NCBI GenBank assembly: GCA_964640325.1
Contig: CAZXID010000005.1
Coordinates: 12,659-76,658, forward strand
DNA from: DAOQAU01 sp964640325
Lineage (GTDB): Bacteria > Cyanobacteriota > Vampirovibrionia > Gastranaerophilales > Gastranaerophilaceae
Reading direction: 5' to 3'
DNA length: 64,000 nucleotides
The position numbers were made by a program, and so were the translations under genes. Under the pieces are notes generated by a model, which saw only the letters and a list, made by a program, of their open reading frames with translations, was not told the DNA's origin and made no database searches. Below, piece after piece: positions 33,186 to 42,634 of this stretch. How positions within the stretch are numbered: the stretch's first letter is position 1; each line of letters starts with the position of its first letter.

Positions 33186-33226
33186 GATACCTCCTTTTTT
33201 CTGTAATTGCGAGCCTTAGGACCGCG

Positions 33227-34225
33227 TTATTTCTTTAATCTTGAAATCGCAAAATCAAATTCATTAAGCTTTTCGACTTTTTCTCCCAGCATGACTTTTT
33301 CTGCTTCTTCAAGAATTTTTACTACGCTGACGCCATTTTCACCGTCAGAGCGTGCTTTTTTGCCTGTTTCGCAGCATTGAACAAAATGTTGACATTCAAG
33401 TTTAAGCGGCTCTATTTCAAGATAATCTAAATGAACATCTTTTGATGCGCCTGCTGCAAGATTATCAAATATCTGAAGTTTGTTTTCAGCTACTGTGTCG
33501 TCCAAGATAGCGGTTGCCTTTGTGCCTCTTACTAAAAGTGTCACGTGTTTTTTCGGTGTAATCCAACTGTCTGAAATGTGCGCTATTGCTCCGCCTTCAA
33601 ACTCGATTCCCAAATGTGTTATGTCCATAATTTCATTTCTGTCAGATGAACAACCAACGGCAGAAAGTACTTTTAAAGGTTCTTTTCCTATAACATAGCT
33701 TATCATTGAAACATCATGGGGCGCCAAATCCCACATTACGCTTCTGTCGTTTTTAAAATAATTTACATTTAATCTGTCGCTTTGTGCATAGACAATTTCT
33801 CCCAAAACGCCTTCTTCGACAAGCATTTTAAGCCTGTTTACCGCAGGGTGGTACAAAAGCAAATGTCCGACCATTAATACCAATTCTCTTTCGTTTGCAA
33901 GTTTTGAAAGTTCTATGGCTTCTTGTGCGACAGTAGAAATGGGCTTTTCTACGTAGACATGTTTTCCCGCAAGGAGAAGTTGTCTGACTATTTTGTAATG
34001 GGTGTGGCTGGGTGTTACGACGGCCACGGCCGTTATTTCAGGATTTTTTAAAATTTCGTTTAAGTCACGGCTAACCTTAACTTCAGGATAATCCTGTTTA
34101 ACTTTATTCAAATTTTCCTCATCAATATCGCAGACAGTATCCAAAACATTTAGGTTATAAAAATTTCTTACAATGTTTCTTCCCCAAAGTCCGCATCCGA
34201 TTACCGCTATTTTTTGTTTTTGCAT
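33227..34225 (-). CDS. Gfo/Idh/MocA-family NAD(P)-dependent oxidoreductase
   Basis: 332 residues. An N-terminal Rossmann motif (IAVIGCGLWGRNIVRNF) is followed by VTPSHTHY and the signature EKPIS (about residues 92-96), with H in DLAPHDVSM as the probable catalytic base. The family oxidises or dehydrates sugars, often nucleotide sugars of surface glycans (WlbA-like). The substrate is unknown. GGGAG precedes the ATG, and TATAAT elements lie just upstream. Confidence 0.9.
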   Translation of the reverse strand: MQKQKIAVIGCGLWGRNIVRNFYNLNVLDTVCDIDEENLNKVKQDYPEVKVSRDLNEILKNPEITAVAVVTPSHTHYKIVRQLLLAGKHVYVEKPISTVAQEAIELSKLANERELVLMVGHLLLYHPAVNRLKMLVEEGVLGEIVYAQSDRLNVNYFKNDRSVMWDLAPHDVSMISYVIGKEPLKVLSAVGCSSDRNEIMDITHLGIEFEGGAIAHISDSWITPKKHVTLLVRGTKATAILDDTVAENKLQIFDNLAAGASKDVHLDYLEIEPLKLECQHFVQCCETGKKARSDGENGVSVVKILEEAEKVMLGEKVEKLNEFDFAISRLKK

Positions 34226-34291
34226 GTTTTCTCCCGCTCTTTTCTTAATTATAATATAATTTCAGTTTTTTTCCTAATTCTGAATATAATT

Positions 34292-35221
34292 TTAAAGTCT
34301 TTTAATTTTACCTTTATTTATCAAGCAAAATACTTCTTGTTGCCCATCGATGTTATATATGCCTTTACAGGAAAGTTCATATTCAGGTTTATCTATAATC
34401 AAATATCTTTGTTTAAAACTGCTTAAGCAAAGAATCTCATTTTTTATGTCGAGTTTTATCAATTTTTCCATAAGGCTTATTTTTTCTTTAATTTCACCTT
34501 GTTCAAAATACGTTTCTACACTCGCGGTAAAATCTATTGACCAGCCTTGTTCTTTGAAGTCCGACTTTAATTTTTCAAAAGTTTTTTCAAAGTTGATAAA
34601 AACCTTGTCGATGGTATTAAAATTATTAAAATACATTAAAATATTATTATTTGCCGTTCTTTGCTGAAAATTTACCGATTTGGCAAGGTTTGAACAAAAT
34701 AAATTGATTGCCAGCTGCTCTTTTTGTTCAGTTCCTTCATCAGTATTTCTGTCGAAAAAGCTGTCTTTTTTAAGATTTTTTGCGTAAAAAGAAGCAAGAA
34801 TAATGAATTTTTTTTTCTTTGATTCTGAAAGTTTATTTTCAACATCAAGTTGCATATTTAGTACGGTTTCAGTTTTTTCTTTGATAAAGTCGTGTATTTC
34901 TTCATATTTTTCACCGGTATTTTCTATGAATTCGGCAAAAAATTTCAATCCCCAAGCAAAAAGAAGAATGAAAAACGTCGCATAAAGAAAAGAAAAATCA
35001 ACACTTATTTGGTTAATAACTACATCTTTGTTGTAAAAAATATGGACAACATCTTTTATCGGTTCAAAAAGCACGGCAACATTTTGAATAAACGGCACAT
35101 TTGCAATCTGTAAAATCCAATACAGGATTATAAAAAAGCACCAAAAAACTAAAAACACCCTGACAGATTGTATCAAGTTAATAAATATTTCGAAAAATTT
35201 TTTCCCTAAATTATAAAACAA
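34292..35221 (-). CDS. Two-helix membrane protein with cytoplasmic domain, unknown
   Basis: 309 residues from a TTG start that overlaps the end of panC by 16 bp; no internal ATG is near. Two hydrophobic segments (about residues 20-40 and 73-92) flank a short loop, followed by a coiled-coil-like stretch (IKEKTETVLNMQLDVENKLS) and a ~180-residue soluble domain. I cannot identify the domain. Last gene of the yvcK-panB-panC operon. Confidence 0.65.
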   Translation of the reverse strand: MFYNLGKKFFEIFINLIQSVRVFLVFWCFFIILYWILQIANVPFIQNVAVLFEPIKDVVHIFYNKDVVINQISVDFSFLYATFFILLFAWGLKFFAEFIENTGEKYEEIHDFIKEKTETVLNMQLDVENKLSESKKKKFIILASFYAKNLKKDSFFDRNTDEGTEQKEQLAINLFCSNLAKSVNFQQRTANNNILMYFNNFNTIDKVFINFEKTFEKLKSDFKEQGWSIDFTASVETYFEQGEIKEKISLMEKLIKLDIKNEILCLSSFKQRYLIIDKPEYELSCKGIYNIDGQQEVFCLINKGKIKRL

Positions 35222-36060
35222 TTGTCTATTAACCTCACATTATCAACTTTTATTGCAATCAATACAACCGTGTTTTCATCGGCCGTTTCTTTTTCTTCAA
35301 GAGTTTCTTTATCGACGAATTCAAGATATTCAAGCTCATGATGTTCGCTCAAAAACTCAAAAGCTGTTTCTGAAAGAGCTTTAACATCTTTTATTCCCTT
35401 ATTATAACATGCTCTGATGTTATTTAAGATTTTGCTTAAGGCAAGGGCTTGATTTTTGTTTTCTTCAGATAAGTATTTATTGCGTGAGCTTAAGGCAAGC
35501 CCTTTTTCATCTCTGATTATCGGGCAGGATACGATTTTAATCGGGATATTTAAATCTTCAACCGTTTTTTTAATTATGGCAAGCTGCTGAAAATCTTTTT
35601 GCCCGAAAAATGCAAAATCAGGCTGAATAATGTTGAAAAGTTTTGTAACTATGGTACAAACTCCGTCAAAATGTCCCGTACGGGTTTTTCCGCATAATTT
35701 GTCGACATAAAAATAAGGCGGAACAACATAAGTGAAAAAATCGTTTGAAATTTTATTTTCTTGTGGATACATTTCTTCGACACTCGGGGCAAAAACTAAA
35801 TCCACATGAGCTTTTTTGCACAATTCCAAATCTTCCATCAGGGTTTTGGGGTATTTATCCAAATCTTCTGAAGGTCCGAATTGAGCAGGATTTACAAAAA
35901 TCGAAACAACCGTTTTGTCACAGGTTTCTGTGCTTTTTTTAATCAGACTTAAATGCCCTTCGTGCAGCGCACCCATAGTCGGCACAAACCCTACTTTTAG
36001 ACCTTCTTTTTTCCATTTTGAAATTTTTTGTCTGATCTGAGAAATTTCTTTTTCTAGCAT
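35206..36060 (-). CDS. panC: Pantothenate synthetase
   Basis: 284 residues. It condenses pantoate and beta-alanine using ATP. The nucleotidyltransferase HIGH-like motif is in PTMGALHEGHLSLI, with GQKDFQQ and RDEKGLALSSRN further on. Length is typical. The start codon overlaps panB by 7 bp; panB and panC together give two steps of pantothenate (CoA) synthesis. Confidence 0.97.
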   Translation of the reverse strand: MLEKEISQIRQKISKWKKEGLKVGFVPTMGALHEGHLSLIKKSTETCDKTVVSIFVNPAQFGPSEDLDKYPKTLMEDLELCKKAHVDLVFAPSVEEMYPQENKISNDFFTYVVPPYFYVDKLCGKTRTGHFDGVCTIVTKLFNIIQPDFAFFGQKDFQQLAIIKKTVEDLNIPIKIVSCPIIRDEKGLALSSRNKYLSEENKNQALALSKILNNIRACYNKGIKDVKALSETAFEFLSEHHELEYLEFVDKETLEEKETADENTVVLIAIKVDNVRLIDNCFII

Positions 36061-36908
36061 TTACAAGTTCCCGAATTAATTTCAAGTTGTTTCAGTTCTT
36101 CTTCCGACAGTTTAAAAACTTCTTCTTCGGAAGGAAAACTTCCGTTTTGAACATCTGTGATATATTGTGCGGCACAGTTTTTTATCAAAAGGCTTAAATC
36201 ACCGTATTTGCGGGCAAATTTTGGAGTAAAATCGCAAAACTTTCCAAAAATATCGTCGGATACCAAAATTTGCCCCGAGCAATATCTTCCGGCACCTATT
36301 CCTATTGTAGGAACATTCAGATTGTCGGTTATGTATTTTGCGCTTTCTTCCGGCACCATTTCCAATACGATTGCGAAAACTCCCGCTTTTTCAAGTTGTT
36401 TTGCCTGTTCTAGAATTTCCAGAGTCTTGTCAAAAGTTTTGCCCTGAATGTTATACCCGCCGATTGTGTTCAAAAATTGTGGAGTAAAGCCCAGATGTCC
36501 CATAACTGGAATCCCTGACTGCACACAGCGTTCAATAACTTCTGATATATACTTACCCCCGCCTTCGATTTTAACTGCTCTGGCACCTGCACGGATAAAT
36601 TCTCCGGCGTTTTTGATTGCATTTGAAATATCTGTATGATAACTCATAAAAGGCATATCTGCTATTACCATAGCTCTTTTTGAGCCTTTTGCAACGGCTT
36701 TTGTAAATATAAGCATTTCTTCCATGCCGATTGAATGCGTTGTTTCATATCCCAAGGCAACCATCGCAAGTGAATCGCCGACCATAATTATATCTATTCC
36801 GCTTTCGTCCAAATATTTGGCGGTTGAATAATCGTAGGCGGTCAAAGCTGTTATCTTTTGACCGTCTTTTTTTAAGTTTTTAACTGTGTTTACGTTTATT
36901 TTTTTCAT
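36054..36908 (-). CDS. panB: 3-methyl-2-oxobutanoate hydroxymethyltransferase
   Basis: 284 residues. It makes ketopantoate from alpha-ketoisovalerate and methylene-THF. Family motifs TALTAYDYSTAKYLD-like start, MVGDSLAMVALGY, DMPFMSYH, KIEGG and GHLGFTPQ are visible. The ATG overlaps the yvcK stop by 4 bp, so it is tightly coupled in the yvcK-panB-panC operon. Confidence 0.97.
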   Translation of the reverse strand: MKKINVNTVKNLKKDGQKITALTAYDYSTAKYLDESGIDIIMVGDSLAMVALGYETTHSIGMEEMLIFTKAVAKGSKRAMVIADMPFMSYHTDISNAIKNAGEFIRAGARAVKIEGGGKYISEVIERCVQSGIPVMGHLGFTPQFLNTIGGYNIQGKTFDKTLEILEQAKQLEKAGVFAIVLEMVPEESAKYITDNLNVPTIGIGAGRYCSGQILVSDDIFGKFCDFTPKFARKYGDLSLLIKNCAAQYITDVQNGSFPSEEEVFKLSEEELKQLEINSGTCKC

Positions 36909-38269
36909 ACGTTTTGAACTTCTTTATTATGGCTAAACAAAGAGCCTTTTTCGTTTTTTTGCTGCTTGCGGTACCAGTGATAAATTGCCCTTGCCACCCT
37001 GTAAGAACTGTGTCTTACCAGCCCTTCTTTGTTTTCTTCTATAAGCCGTTTTGAAACAATTTTAACCCCTATTTTTTTAGTGTTTTCTACATCTAATTTA
37101 ACAGGGAAGGAATTTGCCGCCTCATATTTCCCCGCAAGATTTTGAGGCAAACTGTCATTTACTAAAACCGCATCCATAATTTTTTTATCACCGGCATGGT
37201 TTATTATTGCGTTTAAATGGGTGGAAACATTATATTCATCGGTTTCCCCTGGTTGGGTCATAATGTTGCATACGTATATTTTTTTTGCATTTGAAAGTGC
37301 TATTTCTTGAGCTATTTCTTTTATAAGCAGATTAGGAATCACACTTGTATAAAGGCTTCCGGGCCCTAATATTATTAAATCAGCTTGTTTTATTGCTAAA
37401 ATTGCATCTTCAAGTGCCCTGCAATTTTCGGGATCGGTAAAAAGTCTTTTTATTTTGCCATTGGCTTCGGGGATATTGGATTCGCCTCTTATAATCCTTC
37501 CGTCTTCCATTTCTGCTACAAGTTTCATATCATCAAGAGTTGAGGGAAGAACCCTGCCTCTTATTGAAAGAACATTCGATGATTCTTTTACCGCTCTTAC
37601 CATGTCGCCTGTAATTGAGCAAAGCGCTGTTAAAAACAGGTTGCCGAAGCTGTGTCCTTCAAGCCCTTCGCCTGTTTTAAATCTGTATTGAAAAAGCTTT
37701 GTAACTAAATCCTCATCATCTGCAAGTGCTGCAATACAGTTTCTTATATCGCCCGGGGGCAAGACACCCATTTCTTCCCTTAATCTTCCCGAGCTTCCTC
37801 CGTCATCACCCACCGTAACTATCGCTGTTACGTTATTTGTTATTCTTTTAACACCCTTAAGCAGCATGGAAAGTCCTGTGCCGCCGCCCACCGCAACAAT
37901 TTTCGGCCCGCGATTAAGCTTTCTTCTTCGATAAAGCGCTTCAAGAATTGTTCCTTTTTCTTTTCCGTTATGTAAATCCAGAATTGACAAATTCGTCTTT
38001 TGCCAGCCTTTGAAAAAGACAAAAACTCCTATTGCCGCTACTGCAATACCGACTAAAGCCGAATTAATATTCATTGCAATTTTTCTTACAAATTCCATTG
38101 TATAAAATACAGGACGCATATTAAAGACAATTAACGTACCTAAAATAATCAAAAGTGAGCCGAAAAATATCATTGCAAACCATCTTTTGACCTGTAATCC
38201 AGGTAAAAGCCATACGGCATCTTTTGGCATTTTTATATCTTTAATATCTTTTGATAAAAAATTTTTCAC
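36905..38269 (-). CDS. yvcK: YvcK/CofD-family gluconeogenesis factor with N-terminal membrane anchor
   Basis: 454 residues from a GTG start with AAAGGTG upstream. Two hydrophobic segments (about residues 31-52 and 73-96) precede the CofD-like domain, which begins at KIVAVGGGTGLSMLLKG and contains GDDGGSSGRLREE and LILGPGSLYTSVIPN. YvcK binds UDP-sugars and influences envelope metabolism in Bacillus. There it is soluble and about 320 residues, whereas a long membrane-anchored form is, as I recall, typical of Cyanobacteria. Confidence 0.9.
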   Translation of the reverse strand: MKNFLSKDIKDIKMPKDAVWLLPGLQVKRWFAMIFFGSLLIILGTLIVFNMRPVFYTMEFVRKIAMNINSALVGIAVAAIGVFVFFKGWQKTNLSILDLHNGKEKGTILEALYRRRKLNRGPKIVAVGGGTGLSMLLKGVKRITNNVTAIVTVGDDGGSSGRLREEMGVLPPGDIRNCIAALADDEDLVTKLFQYRFKTGEGLEGHSFGNLFLTALCSITGDMVRAVKESSNVLSIRGRVLPSTLDDMKLVAEMEDGRIIRGESNIPEANGKIKRLFTDPENCRALEDAILAIKQADLIILGPGSLYTSVIPNLLIKEIAQEIALSNAKKIYVCNIMTQPGETDEYNVSTHLNAIINHAGDKKIMDAVLVNDSLPQNLAGKYEAANSFPVKLDVENTKKIGVKIVSKRLIEENKEGLVRHSSYRVARAIYHWYRKQQKNEKGSLFSHNKEVQNV

Positions 38270-38300
38270 TTTGCACCTTTAACCTTTTTTAGACTGTATT

Positions 38301-39116
38301 CTATACCCAGCCCGAGTCCTTAACTTTGTTGTAATTTACAGGTATAGGCTTGATAATTTCATTTGCTCTTTTTGCAAGGTCAATTGAATTTGCGACCCTG
38401 CTTGAAAAGTGTATTGTATCAACTTTTACAACTGTTTGTCCGTTTGAATTATTGTCAATTTGAGAAGCCCTAAGAAGATTTTGAAGTCTTCTTAGAGAAA
38501 ATTCGGTGTTTATAATTCCATTGGTTGAATAATCCACAGATCCGTCAGTATTGTAATTTCTGTCTAATCTGACTTCGTGTGCAATCGGAAGTTTTACGAA
38601 TTCTCCGGTTTTTTCGGTTATATCGCCCGAAGGCCCGTAGTAAACAAGCCATTGAGAACATTTTTTGATGGCTTTTGCAATTGAACATGCGAATGAAAAA
38701 TTTTCACCGGCAAGTTTGTACATTGCGCCATGGGGTCTTACATGTTCAATTTCAAGTCCGTAAGCCTTTGCAAAGGACATAATCGCGCCGATTTGATAAA
38801 CAACCGTTGCCTCAATTTCTTCTTCGGAAAGATTCATAAGCCGATGCCCGAAACCTTCAATATCTCTGAAGCCTATATGAGCACCTATTACAAGGTTTTT
38901 TTCTTTTGCTTTTAAAATCGCATTTTTGATGCTAAGCGGATCGCCGGCATGAAAGCCTGTTGAAATATTTACAGAACTTACCCAATCGAGCATGTCGAAT
39001 TCATTTTCGTTTTTGTAAATGCCAAACCCTTGTGCCAAATCGCAGTTAAAGTCTACAGAAGTGATTCTTCTTATTTCGTTGCTTTGTTTTTTATACTTAT
39101 CCAAAACTTTTGGCAT
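38301..39116 (-). CDS. pxpA: LamB/YcsF-family protein (5-oxoprolinase subunit A-like)
   Basis: 271 residues from the ATG at 39116, chosen because AAGGGGAAG lies just before it; a GTG at 39140 would include that site. The family pattern SVDFNCDLAQGFG, VNISTGFHAGDP, VIGAHIGFRD, and HVRPHGAMYK is visible. PxpA works with PxpB and PxpC in ATP-dependent cleavage of 5-oxoproline, but neither partner is adjacent, so activity is less certain. Confidence 0.85.
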   Translation of the reverse strand: MPKVLDKYKKQSNEIRRITSVDFNCDLAQGFGIYKNENEFDMLDWVSSVNISTGFHAGDPLSIKNAILKAKEKNLVIGAHIGFRDIEGFGHRLMNLSEEEIEATVVYQIGAIMSFAKAYGLEIEHVRPHGAMYKLAGENFSFACSIAKAIKKCSQWLVYYGPSGDITEKTGEFVKLPIAHEVRLDRNYNTDGSVDYSTNGIINTEFSLRRLQNLLRASQIDNNSNGQTVVKVDTIHFSSRVANSIDLAKRANEIIKPIPVNYNKVKDSGWV

Positions 39117-39259
39117 TTCTTCCCCTTTTGGTCTTGACACTAAAATTATACTCGCTCAAGATATTTAATCCACAGTCTTTATAAAACATTAATGTGCTGC
39201 GCGGGCAGACCTTCTGTGCGGATTGTATAGGATGCCCGAATTTCAGCTATTAACTTCTA

Positions 39260-39287
39260 TTTACCATTTACTATTTACCATTTACTA
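39260..39287. repeat. Heptamer tandem repeat upstream of lptB
   Basis: Four exact 7-bp units alternating TTTACCA and TTTACTA. Same family as the arrays at 8300 and 23474. Confidence 0.85.
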
Positions 39288-39344
39288 TTTCTTGCATTGA
39301 GATTGTTTTTGACATAAAATTGTCATAAGAAGGGTGAGGAAAAT

Positions 39345-40070
39345 ATGAAAATTACGGCAAAAAATCTTGTAAAAATATATGGGGACAGAAGCGTTGTAAA
39401 TGATGTTTCTTTTGAAATTAATAAAGGAGAAGTAGTTTGTCTTTTGGGTCCTAACGGAGCTGGTAAAACAACAACATTTTATATGGTCGTTGGACTTGTG
39501 AAGCCTAACAAAGGACATGTCTACATCAACGATCAGGATATTTCCGCATGGCCGATGAATGTTCGTGCAAAAGCAGGGGTCGGCTACCTGCCTCAGGAGG
39601 CTTCAATTTTTAGAAAATTAAGCGTTGAAGATAATATTAAACTCGTTCTGGAAATGAACGAAAAACTTACCGTTGATGAGAAAAAACGAAAACTGGAAGA
39701 ACTGCTTACAGAGTTTGGTATTATAAAACTTCGCGGAGAATCGGCGGTTTCTTTATCCGGTGGCGAAAGAAGAAGAGTCGAGCTTGCAAGGGCGCTTGCC
39801 GCAAGTCCAGATTTTATACTTCTGGATGAGCCGTTTACAGGAATTGATCCTATTGCAATAGGCGAAATCAAAGAAAATATCCGCAAATTATCTGATGATA
39901 AAGGGCTTGGGGTTTTAATCACAGACCATAACCCCAAAGCGACACTTTCGATTACAGACAGGGCCTATGTTATTTTTGACGGAAAAATCAAAATTGAAGG
40001 CAAAAGCCAAGATGTTGCCAATGACCCTGTTGCAAAAGAATTTTATTTAGGAAAGGATTTTGAACTTTAA
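39345..40070 (+). CDS. lptB: LPS export ABC transporter ATPase LptB
   Basis: 241 residues. ATPase that powers LptFG extraction of lipopolysaccharide from the inner membrane. Walker A GPNGAGKTTTFYM, the LptB-like GYLPQEASIF, signature LSGGERRRVELARAL, and Walker B FILLDEPFTGIDP are present. The stop overlaps the lptG start (TAATG). GTGAGGA is upstream. Confidence 0.95.
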   Translation: MKITAKNLVKIYGDRSVVNDVSFEINKGEVVCLLGPNGAGKTTTFYMVVGLVKPNKGHVYINDQDISAWPMNVRAKAGVGYLPQEASIFRKLSVEDNIKLVLEMNEKLTVDEKKRKLEELLTEFGIIKLRGESAVSLSGGERRRVELARALAASPDFILLDEPFTGIDPIAIGEIKENIRKLSDDKGLGVLITDHNPKATLSITDRAYVIFDGKIKIEGKSQDVANDPVAKEFYLGKDFEL

Positions 40071-41188
40071 TGAAATTGCTTTCAAAAATAAAATTATATG
40101 ATAAATACATTTTTTCTCAGGTTTTTTGGGCGACAATGGTATCAATTCTGCTTTTTACCGTTATCTGGATTGCGCCGGAGATGCTTTTGAACACAATAAG
40201 AAAAACTCTTGAGGGTGAATATACAACCAAAACAGCTATTTTAGTGTTGTTTTATGAGCTTCCAAATATTTTGGGCAAAGCTTTGCCTGTAGGACTTTTG
40301 TTGGGCGCACTTTTTACATTTGATAAATTGAGCAAAGATTTTGAGCTTACCATTTTTAGAGTTGCGGGGCTTTCTTTTTGGAGAATTCTTGCCCCTGTGT
40401 TGGTTTTAAGTCTTATGGTTACAGCTTTTTGCTTTGTGACTTATGATAAATTAATTCCGTTTTCGGCAAATAAGCTTGTAGGTATTAAGCGCGAATACAG
40501 CCCTTCGCAGTATATTTACACTCAAAAAGACGATAAAAACAGACCAACTTTGGGGGTTATAGTTTCAAGATTTAATTACAGTAACATCGCAAATGTTATT
40601 GTGCTCGATTTTTCGGAAAAAACTTATACCGATTTGCATGCTCTTTCTCATATTTTTGTGGCAAAAAATGCCGACCATTACCTTGACAAGTGGATTTTAA
40701 AAGATGTTATCGAGTATAGAATTTCAAATGACGGTATTTTTGAAGAAATAAAACACTTAAATAATTTAGAAATTTTGCAAGGCAAAGCCGCACAAAATGC
40801 TTATGATTTGATGATTTATTCGCTTAAGCGCGACAGAGAAATCGGAAACGGAGATTTAAGAAGATATATAAAATTGCTTAAACAAGAGGATTTACAGGAA
40901 GAATACAGATTTATGCTTAATAAATATTTTCAAAGATTTTTCCATCCGTTTGTATGTGTTTTGTTGGCAATTTTAGGATGTTTATTGGGCTTTAGCAAGC
41001 CCAGAGAGCAACGCTTGGTGGGATTTACTATAGCAATCGGCTGTATTTTTCTTTACTACATAACACTTCCGTTTTTTGATTTGTTAGCAGAAAAGGGAGT
41101 TTTGCATCCTTTTATAACAGCATCTTTCCCGCTTATTGCTTTTACTTGCGCAATTTGGGCATTTTATAAATCAAAAGAAATTGGCTGA
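40070..41188 (+). CDS. LptF/LptG-family (YjgP/YjgQ) permease
   Basis: 372 residues. Three N-terminal membrane helices (about residues 15-38, 60-80 and 104-125), a periplasmic beta-domain (~130-260), and three C-terminal helices (~285-370) are the LptF/G architecture. With LptB it forms the inner-membrane LPS exporter. Only one permease gene is present here, so the second subunit is elsewhere or a homodimer forms. Confidence 0.9.
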   Translation: MKLLSKIKLYDKYIFSQVFWATMVSILLFTVIWIAPEMLLNTIRKTLEGEYTTKTAILVLFYELPNILGKALPVGLLLGALFTFDKLSKDFELTIFRVAGLSFWRILAPVLVLSLMVTAFCFVTYDKLIPFSANKLVGIKREYSPSQYIYTQKDDKNRPTLGVIVSRFNYSNIANVIVLDFSEKTYTDLHALSHIFVAKNADHYLDKWILKDVIEYRISNDGIFEEIKHLNNLEILQGKAAQNAYDLMIYSLKRDREIGNGDLRRYIKLLKQEDLQEEYRFMLNKYFQRFFHPFVCVLLAILGCLLGFSKPREQRLVGFTIAIGCIFLYYITLPFFDLLAEKGVLHPFITASFPLIAFTCAIWAFYKSKEIG

Positions 41189-41229
41189 AAAGCGGAATGG
41201 TTTAAAAAATGATAGGAGGGCAAGAGGGA

Positions 41230-42036
41230 ATGAAAAATCAGAAAATAATTTTATTGGGGTTATTTATTGTTTCCTTTTTGGTTTGTGGATTTTGTGTTTC
41301 CGAACCAGTTCAAATTGATTATCAAAACGGCATTTATCACATTAAGCTAGATGGCAAAAGGCTTCAAAAAGGAATTAAGTTTGTTGCAAGCGAAAAATTA
41401 ATGACAAATAAAGAAGCGCATGAAATCTCCCGATCAAAGCTCACAATTAATACAGGTTTTTTTGATCCTAAAAATCAAAAAACAATTTCTTATATAGTGA
41501 CCGACAGAAATATTTCGGCAGACCCTTTATTTAACGAAAATTTGCTGATGAACCCTGTTTTAAGGCAAAATTTGGACAAAATCATAAACAGAACAGAATT
41601 CAGAGTAGTGGATTGTGACGGAAAAATTAATTATGAAATAGTCCCTCATAAAACAAATCTTGATTTTGCCTGTTCGGTTGTAACTTCAGCACAGGGCGGT
41701 CCTATGCTTTTGCCTGAGCTTAAATTGGAAGAAGAATTTTTTATACTTAAAAAAGACGGGAAAATTGTCCGCACTTCGGCTTCGGTTTTGGAAAAAACCG
41801 CAAGAACAATTATAGGGCTTAAAGGTCAGGATATTCATATTTTAATTATCACAAACGATAATCCGATGACAATTTATGAGGCAAGAGATTTGTGTCAGCA
41901 GCTAGGGTTTGAAAAAGCTATGGCATTTGATGGTGGAAGTTCCACCTCAATGAATTACAAAAAATCAATCGAAGTCGTTTCGACAAACGATTCTGCGGGA
42001 AGACTCTTAAAATCATTTATGATTGTGAATTATTAA
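41230..42036 (+). CDS. Exported phosphodiester glycosidase (NAGPA-like domain)
   Basis: 268 residues from the ATG at 41230, with AGGAGGG 11 nt upstream; an ATG at 41209 has no site. A hydrophobic signal segment (KIILLGLFIVSFLVCGFC) predicts export. The family landmarks are TINTGFFD, SAQGGPMLLP, ARTIIGL and AFDGGSSTSM near the C-terminus. Such enzymes remove GlcNAc from phosphodiesters or act on cell-wall polymers. Its place behind lptB-lptG suggests an envelope role. The end overlaps the convergent phosphatase by 4 bp (TTAA). Confidence 0.85.
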   Translation: MKNQKIILLGLFIVSFLVCGFCVSEPVQIDYQNGIYHIKLDGKRLQKGIKFVASEKLMTNKEAHEISRSKLTINTGFFDPKNQKTISYIVTDRNISADPLFNENLLMNPVLRQNLDKIINRTEFRVVDCDGKINYEIVPHKTNLDFACSVVTSAQGGPMLLPELKLEEEFFILKKDGKIVRTSASVLEKTARTIIGLKGQDIHILIITNDNPMTIYEARDLCQQLGFEKAMAFDGGSSTSMNYKKSIEVVSTNDSAGRLLKSFMIVNY

Positions 42037-42563
42037 GCTTTAATTCTTTTGAAAAATTCAATCATTTTTTTTGCAGAATTTATCAAGTTTGGGAAAAGTC
42101 CCTGGTTGTGCCCCATTTCAAGCATTTCTTTTGCATTATTTTCAAAAGAATCTATGTTGTAAAGTCCTTTGTATATCATTGTAAAAAATCCTGTCCTGTC
42201 TGCGCCGGCTTTGCAGTGCAAATGAACTTTTCTTTTGCTGTTCGGATTCCTTATTTCTTCAATTAGTTCAATAAATTTTTTCACCGTAAGTTCACTTATG
42301 GTTCTTGTGCCTGTAGGTAAATGATGATAGTTTAAGTTTATTTGTTTTAAATATTGGGACTCGTCAAAATCTATCTTTGGCTCGTACATGGTCCTGAAAT
42401 TAATAACATCTGTAATGCCTTGATTTTTCAACCATAAAAAATTTTCTTTGTCCGGCTGGGCAGAGCGTGAAACATATTCGTCTATTACCTTGTAATTTTT
42501 AGGCGGCAGAATTAATTTTTTGAAGGATATAGGAACAGAATTTATTTTAGATACTGTTAACAT
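42033..42563 (-). CDS. Dual-specificity/tyrosine phosphatase-like protein
   Basis: 176 residues. The P-loop signature HCKAGADRTGF (HC-x5-R-T/S) lies at about residues 125-135. The upstream YVSRSAQPDKENFLWLKNQG and VINFRTMYEP match the DSP/Siw14-like group, which includes inositol-phosphate and protein phosphatases. No signal peptide is visible. AAAGGA is upstream of the ATG. The substrate is unknown. Confidence 0.88.
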   Translation of the reverse strand: MLTVSKINSVPISFKKLILPPKNYKVIDEYVSRSAQPDKENFLWLKNQGITDVINFRTMYEPKIDFDESQYLKQINLNYHHLPTGTRTISELTVKKFIELIEEIRNPNSKRKVHLHCKAGADRTGFFTMIYKGLYNIDSFENNAKEMLEMGHNQGLFPNLINSAKKMIEFFKRIKA

Positions 42564-42586
42564 TAAATTATCCTTTATCTTTTGTT

Positions 42587-42620
42587 AAAAAACAGTGGTT
42601 TTTTGAAACCACTGTTTTTT
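42587..42620 (-). terminator. Terminator downstream of rpsT
   Basis: 14-bp inverted repeat (AAAACAGTGGTTT/AAACCACTGTTTT) with T-runs on both strands, 15 bp after the rpsT stop. It lies between rpsT and the downstream phosphatase gene, both leftward. Confidence 0.8.
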
Positions 42621-42634
42621 ATTTAAAATATTAA

